A DNA stretch of 64,000 nt, taken from NCBI RefSeq assembly GCF_003258705.1, contig NZ_CP029480.1:372001-436000 (forward strand). Reading direction: 5' to 3'. A program made the position numbers and the translations under genes. This DNA comes from Arcticibacterium luteifluviistationis. GTDB taxonomy: Bacteria; Bacteroidota; Bacteroidia; Cytophagales; Spirosomataceae. How positions within the stretch are numbered: position 1 is the stretch's first letter; each line of letters begins with the position of its first letter. Shown here piece after piece: positions 60,011 to 64,000 of the stretch. The notes beneath the pieces were generated by a model, which saw nothing but the letters and a program-made list of their open reading frames with translations, had not been told where the DNA came from and searched no databases.

Positions 60011-60593
60011 TGATGTATTGTAAATAATCCTCTTTAGTATCTAGATCAATCCCCAAACCTTCAAAGTCAATCTTCTTAATTTTGGACTTGTATTTCTTGA
60101 AAATCTGGCTAGCACCTTTATCTCCTTTTAACTCTAGCAGGTCTATAAAGGTTTCTTTTTTGAAAAGAGCAGGCACCCCAAGCACTTTTTGATAACTTGA
60201 TGCTACAATAGCAATTTCTGGGTTCGTTTCGGCCTCTTTTATCATTTGCGTTAAGTACTCTCCAGAAATTTCTGGCATATCTGCGGCACATACAAGCACT
60301 GCGTCAATATTCTTGTTCAACATATAGCTTCCAGCTAATCCCCTAACAATAGAACCTGCCATGCCAGAAGCCCAGTCGGTATTCTCTACAATATTGATTG
60401 AAAACTCTTTCAACTTAGGAATAATGAGTTGTTTATTTGCTCCCAAAACTACACTAACAGAAACATTATCAACCTTTAAGCACTCCTTTATTGCTTTTAC
60501 GACTAGTAAATCCCCACGGATGTCTAGTAATTGTTTGGGTACACCCATTCTTTGGGAGGCTCCAGCAGCCAAAATTATGATTCCTACATTCAT
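59997..60593 (-). CDS. MobA/MocA-like nucleotidyltransferase
   Basis: 198 residues. The Rossmann-like nucleotide-binding start I-I-I-L-A-A-G-A-S-Q-R-M-G-V-P-K-Q is the NTP-transferase signature. W-A-S-G-M-A-G-S-I near 85 and A-A-D-M-P near 112 match the MocA (molybdenum cofactor cytidylyltransferase) group. No other cofactor genes are nearby, so the substrate stays open. The ATG at 60593 is preferred over the start at 60611, because a -7 box overlaps the latter. Confidence 0.88.
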   Translation of the reverse strand: MNVGIIILAAGASQRMGVPKQLLDIRGDLLVVKAIKECLKVDNVSVSVVLGANKQLIIPKLKEFSINIVENTDWASGMAGSIVRGLAGSYMLNKNIDAVLVCAADMPEISGEYLTQMIKEAETNPEIAIVASSYQKVLGVPALFKKETFIDLLELKGDKGASQIFKKYKSKIKKIDFEGLGIDLDTKEDYLQYINAKN

Positions 60594-60608
60594 ATTTATA
60601 TCTTTACA

Positions 60609-60616
60609 CAAAATTA
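60609..60616 (-). promoter_or_regulatory. -7 promoter box of the nucleotidyltransferase-acyltransferase pair
   Basis: On the minus strand this reads TAATTTTG, an exact TAnnTTTG, 15 bases before the ATG at 60593. Confidence 0.6.
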
Positions 60617-60694
60617 CAAGAATTTCTCTTGCTCATGTAATGAATTGAGGCTTCTTGTCGTTTGGTATTACGTGCTAACAAAATAAAATTTAAC

Positions 60695-61711
60695 ATGAAG
60701 CTTTTCAATAATTCCGCATTTCTGCGGTTGGCAGTTCTAGCTATGTCATTCAGTCTCTTTTCCTGTGGAGGAGGAGATGGCCCAAATCCCAAAGGTTCTA
60801 CATTTGAAATTTATTTAGACTTTTGGAATACCTCAGGAAGAACTCCAGAAGTACGATTTGACGAATTAAATACCTCTAGTGAAATCAAGATTGATTTTAC
60901 TAAAACTTTCCAAGGAACAGCCGAAGGAAGTTCTTTTACCAAAGTGGAGATTGATAATTTCAGAATTATTGACCAAAACTCAAACAATTACAATATTGAA
61001 GACATCACTGCTTATGAACTAAGAGACGGTGTTTGGAAGAAAGATATTGAGTTCACTATGGACTTTGACCAATCTGAAGACATTTCTGTTGTATTGGTTT
61101 TAGACCGTTCGGAATCTTTAGGTGAAGACTTTGGTACTATTAAAAATTACGCCAATGACTTTATTGACCAAGTTTTTGATGACAGAGAAGTGGTTCAAAT
61201 GGGTGTTGTTGACTTTGCGGATGATGTACGTTCACATCCATTAACCACAAGGCGAGAAGACTTGAAATCATATGTTAGCTCTTTGGTTCAGGGTAAATTC
61301 ACAACATTATATGATGCCGTAGATATCGGAATTGATATGTTACAAGATTCAGATTCTCAGAGCAAAGTGCTATTTGTCTTTACAGATGGTTCGGACAACA
61401 ATTCCTCTCCAAATGTAAATGTAGACTATCTATTAAACCGAATTAAGTCTGACAAAAACGATTATAAAATCACAAGCTTTGCCATTGGTCTTGATGGTGA
61501 TGGTGGCGTAGACCAAAATATTTTGACTAAACTGTCTGGAAACGGTGGAACTGCTAGTTTCCCAAAAACTATTGGAGAAGCCAAAGGTGTTTTCGAAAAA
61601 TTCTCAAGGGTTATTTCTAATGTATATAGCTTGGAGTATTTAAGAAACCAACAAGTTATACCTAGAAATACGCCGGCAAAACTCAAGTTTGAAATCACTA
61701 CGATAAAGTAG
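60695..61711 (+). CDS. VWA-domain lipoprotein
   Basis: 338 residues. Signal with lipobox L-F-S-C, followed by G-G-G-D-G. A beta domain (about 30-130) precedes a von Willebrand A domain (about 135-300) with metal site D-R-S-E-S (D-x-S-x-S), the conserved Thr/Asp in T-T-L-Y-D-A and F-T-D-G-S-D-N near 225. The complete metal site suggests protein-ligand binding at the outer membrane or periplasm. ATG 60695 is chosen as the start of the signal. It ends at a strong terminator. Confidence 0.88.
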   Translation: MKLFNNSAFLRLAVLAMSFSLFSCGGGDGPNPKGSTFEIYLDFWNTSGRTPEVRFDELNTSSEIKIDFTKTFQGTAEGSSFTKVEIDNFRIIDQNSNNYNIEDITAYELRDGVWKKDIEFTMDFDQSEDISVVLVLDRSESLGEDFGTIKNYANDFIDQVFDDREVVQMGVVDFADDVRSHPLTTRREDLKSYVSSLVQGKFTTLYDAVDIGIDMLQDSDSQSKVLFVFTDGSDNNSSPNVNVDYLLNRIKSDKNDYKITSFAIGLDGDGGVDQNILTKLSGNGGTASFPKTIGEAKGVFEKFSRVISNVYSLEYLRNQQVIPRNTPAKLKFEITTIK

Positions 61712-61732
61712 AAATCATTTAATTCTATTTTT

Positions 61733-61764
61733 AAAGCTCTTCAGTTACCTGAAGAGCTTTTTTT
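61733..61764 (+). terminator. Terminator after the VWA lipoprotein gene
   Basis: A perfect 12-bp stem (61733-61744 with 61749-61760), TTAC loop and T-run lie 21 bases past the stop. The 263 bases from here to 62027 hold nothing else I recognise. Confidence 0.93.
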
Positions 61765-62027
61765 ATGTGACGATGTTTGATTACGAACTATTATCAGTCT
61801 CAACTATAAAGTGAACCTTACTCCTACTCCATGAATTCGGTCATGAATAGATTCAATTTCTTTCTATAAAAAACTCTTGATATACTGAATACAGCCATCA
61901 TCTAGACTCAAAACTAGCACCGGAGACCTGCGGTATACCACTCCCTAAATATTTAAAAATCAGCATTTAGTTATCATAAGTAATAGTTAAATTGAGTCTT
62001 ATAGCTTAAAAAAAACTAACCATAACC

Positions 62028-64000
62028 ATGGATGCTAAATCAGATTTAGAGAATATCCTTGACGAAAAATCAAAAGAAATACGCCTTCTAAAAAAAGAAC
62101 TGGAAATAGAAGCCGCCTTAGAACTAGTTCGTGGCCGAACCATGGCAATGCAGAAAACTAATGAACTGCTAGAGGTTGGCGAATTATTCTATAGACAACT
62201 CGCCAACCTAGGTATTCATAGCATGACCAGCGGATATACCTTGATAGATGAAAAAGGTAAAATGGACTGGCAATATATGGTGAGCCCAGAAAACGGAAGC
62301 ATTTATCCCGAGCCTTTAGGTATGCCACGTGATGAAACTTGGGTGATGCGTTCCCTTACAGAAAGTTGGAAAAAGCAAGAGCCTTTCCATGTGACGGCTT
62401 TGGATGCGGAGCAGACCATCATTCATCAAACCTACATAGCCGAAAACACCCAAAATTTCAAATTCACGGCTGCCGAGCTTATTTCTTTCTCTCCCAAAAA
62501 CTTGGTGATTCATAGCTTTAATTTTAAAGAAGGCTACATTTTGATGATTGGTGGAGACCGACTTTCCTCCAAACAAATTGAAATAATAATTCGATTTACA
62601 AAAGTTTTTGAAATGACTTACCAACGTTTCTTAGACCTCCAAAAAGCAGAGGAACAGGCTAGAGAGGCTCAGATAGAAGCAGCTTTGGAAAGGGTTAGAA
62701 GTAAGTCAATGGGCATGCGTAAAAGTGAAGAATTGGCAGACCTCTCCATGGAATTGGCGAAACAGGTTCAGCTATTTGGGCTGGAAAGTTGGTTTTGTGC
62801 CTTTAATATTTATGACGATGACCCCAGAGGATCTATTGAGTGGGGAAGCAATGGGCAAAGTACTTTTCCTAAATATCGCACGCCACTAGAAGGCATATTT
62901 TTAAAGTATTATGAAGCGGGACTAAGGGGTGAAGAATTACTGGTAAATGAAATAGGGGAAAAAGAATGTGCGACCCATTATGAGTATTTATGTAGCCTAC
63001 CTGGAGTGGGTGAAACTTTGCTTCAGATGAAAGCCAAAGGCATCCCTTTTCCTAAATCTCAAATCGACCATGTGGCCTACTTTAAATATGGGTATGTCCT
63101 TTTTATTACCTACGAGCCTGCCCTTGAAGCACATGATATTTTCAGACGCTTCGCCAAAGTTTTTGAGCAAACTTATACTCGTTTTCTGGACTTACAAAAG
63201 GCAGAGGTACAGGCTTTAAGAGCAGAAAAAGATTTAGTCATAATAAAAAAAGCTAGAAAAGTAGCTGAAGATGCACTTTCAGACCTCAAAGCCACTCAAA
63301 CCCAACTCATCCAATCAGAAAAAATGGCAAGCCTAGGAGAGTTAACCGCAGGTATAGCACATGAGATTCAAAACCCTTTAAACTTTGTAAATAATTTCTC
63401 AGAGGTGAGCGAGGAACTCGTAAGAGAGATTATAGAAGAAAGACTCAAGACAAAAGACGAACGAGATGAGGCATTGGAAAATGAAATTCTATCGGATATA
63501 GAACAAAACCTACAAAAGATTAACCATCACGGAAACCGTGCCAGTAGCATTGTAAAAGGCATGTTGGAGCATTCCAGAACTAGCTCTGGTCAAAAGGAAC
63601 TGACGGATATCAATTCTTTAACGGATGAATATTTAAGGCTGGCCTACCACGGCCTAAGAGCTAAAGACAAAGGATTTAACGCAGATTTCAAAACTGATTT
63701 TGAGCCTACGCTACCCAAAATTCAAGTAATCCCTCAAGATATAGGTCGAGTACTCTTGAATTTGATTAATAATGCCTTTCAAGCTGTAGATGAACAATCA
63801 AAAAAAGGAATAGAAGGCTATAAGCCAACTGTTTACTTAAAAACAAAGCTCACAGCCCAAAGCCAACTTCTAATAGCCATCACCGACAACGGCCCAGGAG
63901 TCCCGCCAGAAATTAAAGACAAAATATTCCAGCCCTTTTTCACCACCAAAGACACAGGAAAAGGCACAGGATTAGGACTTAGTTTGGCTTATGATATTGT
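62028..64000 (+). CDS. Sensor histidine kinase with two tandem sensor modules (3' end outside window)
   Basis: The frame is open from ATG 62028 to the window end, 657 codons, without a stop. Two sensor modules of about 189 residues follow each other, each led by a helix E-A-A-L-E-x-V-R-x-x-x-M-x-M (residues 28 and 217) and each closed by F-x-K-V-F-E-x-T-Y-x-R-F-L-D-L-Q-K-A-E. A coiled coil leads to the kinase core: G-E-L-T-A-G-I-A-H-E-I-Q-N-P-L with phospho-acceptor His445, then L-L-N-L-I-N-N-A, D-N-G-P-G and G-T-G-L-G-L-S. No membrane segment or signal is visible, so it is cytosolic. The end of the ATPase domain and any further domain lie outside. Confidence 0.93.
   Translation, partial: MDAKSDLENILDEKSKEIRLLKKELEIEAALELVRGRTMAMQKTNELLEVGELFYRQLANLGIHSMTSGYTLIDEKGKMDWQYMVSPENGSIYPEPLGMPRDETWVMRSLTESWKKQEPFHVTALDAEQTIIHQTYIAENTQNFKFTAAELISFSPKNLVIHSFNFKEGYILMIGGDRLSSKQIEIIIRFTKVFEMTYQRFLDLQKAEEQAREAQIEAALERVRSKSMGMRKSEELADLSMELAKQVQLFGLESWFCAFNIYDDDPRGSIEWGSNGQSTFPKYRTPLEGIFLKYYEAGLRGEELLVNEIGEKECATHYEYLCSLPGVGETLLQMKAKGIPFPKSQIDHVAYFKYGYVLFITYEPALEAHDIFRRFAKVFEQTYTRFLDLQKAEVQALRAEKDLVIIKKARKVAEDALSDLKATQTQLIQSEKMASLGELTAGIAHEIQNPLNFVNNFSEVSEELVREIIEERLKTKDERDEALENEILSDIEQNLQKINHHGNRASSIVKGMLEHSRTSSGQKELTDINSLTDEYLRLAYHGLRAKDKGFNADFKTDFEPTLPKIQVIPQDIGRVLLNLINNAFQAVDEQSKKGIEGYKPTVYLKTKLTAQSQLLIAITDNGPGVPPEIKDKIFQPFFTTKDTGKGTGLGLSLAYDI

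Noticed and set aside
62316-62624. Minus-strand ORF of 102 codons near the right edge
   Set aside because: Antisense to the first sensor module of the truncated kinase, whose long plus-strand frame is clearly the coding one.
1-64000. tRNA, rRNA, CRISPR or insertion sequence
   Set aside because: Reading both strands showed no cloverleaf with a T-arm, no spaced direct repeats and no transposase motifs or terminal repeats; this was by eye, without a covariance search.

Overview
The window reads as a piece of a Bacteroidota chromosome, most likely a Cytophagia-type organism. Direct signs are the AT-rich composition, -7 boxes of the TAnnTTTG type in front of several genes, few strong Shine-Dalgarno sequences, a TonB receptor with a carboxypeptidase-like plug extension, a type IX-like C-terminal sorting domain, proteins ending in '3-coathanger stack' domains, solo LytTR regulators and a DUF2723 glycosyltransferase-like protein. 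I see no rRNA, tRNA, CRISPR array or insertion sequence. Both edges cut genes: a TPR protein on the left and a sensor histidine kinase on the right.

Layout. 0-3.4 kb: TPR tail, NTF2-like lipoprotein, grpE-dnaJ with a palindrome and mini-ORF upstream. 3.4-6.3 kb (minus): lipoprotein plus TonB receptor, preceded by two GCAAC-N3-GTTGC palindromes over the promoter, which suggests metal-responsive control. 6.4-24 kb: mostly housekeeping and metabolic genes (DUF2723 protein, deoxynucleoside kinase, tRNA hydroxylase TrhO, an S74 tail-fibre-like repeat protein, surE, DUF885 peptidase, NUDIX, CDF cation exporter, DUF1080 hydrolase, esterase, membrane protein, PTPS-folE, methyltransferase, FucP/GluP-type sugar transporter). 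24-42 kb: secreted carbohydrate and protein-active functions (GHL6-like hydrolase, a 1987-residue secreted protein with its adjacent LytTR gene, GH71/99-like lipoprotein, a LytTR two-component pair, an M12B/M43-like metalloprotease with GEVED and coathanger domains, a TAT-exported TIM-barrel protein). 42-45 kb: a very AT-rich three-gene cassette. 45-64 kb: leuS, an export operon (degenerate ABC-HlyD-TolC-CutA-like) opposite its TetR regulator, a gluzincin/propeller/barrel protein, an M20-Sua5-membrane operon, an acyltransferase/nucleotidyltransferase pair, a VWA lipoprotein and the truncated kinase.

The best candidate for an undescribed system is the cassette at 42093-44925. It encodes a helical protein with two C-terminal membrane segments and a degenerate potassium-channel-like pore region, a multi-TM sensor kinase whose ATPase domain lacks a recognisable DxGxG box, and a stand-alone receiver. 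The genes abut with 0 and 1 base between them and have much lower GC than leuS next door. The functional reading (kinase and receiver controlling a membrane effector) is inference. Second-tier items are the ABC protein with altered signature, Walker B and switch motifs, the paired palindromes at 6241-6289, and the LytTR/giant-protein locus.
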